Below the pieces are notes generated by a model that saw only the letters and a list, made by a program, of their open reading frames with translations, ran no database searches and was not told where the DNA came from. A stretch of 64,000 bases of DNA, taken from Pacificoceanicola sp049341065. Its GTDB lineage: Bacteria; Pseudomonadota; Alphaproteobacteria; Rhodobacterales; Rhodobacteraceae. The stretch is taken from assembly GCF_049341065.1 (NCBI RefSeq), contig NZ_JBMPIX010000006.1, forward strand, positions 246,647 through 310,646, written 5' to 3'. Shown in pieces: positions 63,382 through 64,000 of this stretch; positions within the stretch are counted from its first letter, which is position 1; the number at the start of each line of letters is the position of its first letter. A program made the position numbers and the translations under genes.

Positions 63382-64000
63382 TTTATTCATAATAATATCA
63401 ATTGATGTCAGAGACTTGCAGCGCAGTTGCGCTTTTCACTCCACCTTTGCGCACCTCCATTGATCCGCCTCAGAAAGCCAACTTTTGCTTTCCCAAATGA
63501 CCGCATGAAAAATGGCCTATGCTCGCCGGTCCTTTGCTAGACCCGGCAAACTTTTGGCCGCCCCCTCCCTAGTTGGGCGCCTAATAGTCTCTGGCTAATT
63601 TCCTGAGACTGCTGGCTAACGCTGCTAGATCGCGCACCGCGATACTCTTGCCACAGCGGCGATAGTTCGGATGTGCAGATCCGCGCTCAGCGCCACCGCC
63701 AGCGCCATGCATTCGACAAACTGCCCAGCCGCTCACCGCCGGATTTTTTACATAGAACGCCTGAGAGCCTTGAATGGGCAGTGCATCGCCGGGCCGCGTG
63801 CGCGCTGTGCATGAGGTTAGCGTCACTTTTTTTCACAAGCCCCCCTCTCAGAAAGGAATGGCGCGCCTGGCACCCACCGGTGACAGGTGCAATCTCTGGC
63901 TTGGATATGGGCTGAGGTCGGTCCTAGGCCGTGTTGACAAAAGGGATTTCCACCGGGCGCTGATCGTGATTCAAGCTGGTATCTGCAATGGAGAACAACT
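63382..64000. other. Gene-poor stretch after tRNA-Leu
   Basis: About 620 bases without a confident gene apart from the small minus-strand ORF at 63581. The first 150 bases are AT-richer than the rest of the window. The position right after a tRNA gene is typical of the edge of an integrated element; no direct repeat of the tRNA 3' end was found before the window ends. Confidence 0.5.
63581..63826 (-). CDS. Small HGG-type protein, possible mobile-element remnant
   Basis: An 81-codon frame from a GTG. The segment NPAVSGWAVCRMHGAGGGAE, followed by RGSAHPNYRRC, resembles small proteins with ARTRxGxPC...RCRMHGG...SGAPxGNxN found on phages and plasmids, and the N-terminus has TARTRPGDA. The usual second cysteine of the N-terminal part is missing, so it may be decayed. 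Confidence 0.45.
   Translation of the reverse strand: MTLTSCTARTRPGDALPIQGSQAFYVKNPAVSGWAVCRMHGAGGGAERGSAHPNYRRCGKSIAVRDLAALASSLRKLARDY

Overview
This window reads as a chromosomal segment of a roseobacter-type alphaproteobacterium (Rhodobacteraceae, Ruegeria/Phaeobacter-like). The evidence is gene content and order: chvI-chvG-hprK-rapZ divergent from pckA, a PcaQ-controlled protocatechuate operon, GcrA, the urea transporter urtABCDE, dapD/dapE, gpmI-envC-ctpA-rppH, a DUF1800/DUF1501 pair and the NDUFA9-like gene. GC is high and genes are packed tightly with many 1-4 base start/stop overlaps. Family names come from memory of these families and from motifs visible in the translations; no database search was run.

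Layout. 1-5.2 kb: the ChvG/ChvI two-component system with HPr kinase and the start of RapZ (regulatory PTS), divergent from PEP carboxykinase. 5.3-10.8 kb: a DUF3859 secreted protein, then aromatic catabolism (pobA, pcaC, pcaH, pcaG and a beta-keto acid cleavage enzyme) read leftward, divergent from the regulator pcaQ. 10.9-17.2 kb: YbjN, ProC, a tRNA-binding protein, a KAS III-like enzyme, an unusual metallo-beta-lactamase-fold protein, a DUF1963 membrane protein and thymidine kinase. 17.5-25.3 kb: a small regulator-like protein, a sulfotransferase-like protein, RimO, AsmA, and a nitrilase/M24 pair divergent from a GntR regulator. 25.5-27.1 kb: GcrA and an ABC-2 permease with a probable C-terminal frameshift. 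27.1-33.2 kb: urtABCDE. 33.7-40.7 kb: dapD, small genes, a Hint-domain protein, dapE, a DUF2064 glycosyltransferase-like protein and RNase R. 40.7-46.8 kb: a WYL regulator with a small divergent gene, then gpmI-envC-ctpA-rppH-secreted protein on the minus strand. 47-53.3 kb: MipA/OmpV, carB and aspS. 53.4-63.1 kb: a small membrane protein with an upstream CtrA-like site, the DUF1800/DUF1501 pair, a response regulator, methylmalonyl-CoA epimerase, several small conserved genes, an M48 lipoprotein, three tandem Cys-rich DUF6455-like genes and the NDUFA9-like protein. 63.3 kb to the end: tRNA-Leu(CAG), then a gene-poor stretch with a small mobile-element-type ORF.

Most of the window is core metabolism and housekeeping. 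The points most worth following are: (i) a beta-keto acid cleavage enzyme in the pca operon, where pcaB, pcaD and pcaIJF are absent, which could shortcut 3-oxoadipate breakdown; (ii) the three coupled Cys-rich genes sharing one exact CX2CX5CX17C spacing; (iii) a dispersed GC-hairpin repeat that has entered two coding sequences; (iv) a pita-bread (M24) protein and an MBL-fold protein that have lost canonical metal ligands; and (v) the likely frameshifted ABC permease.
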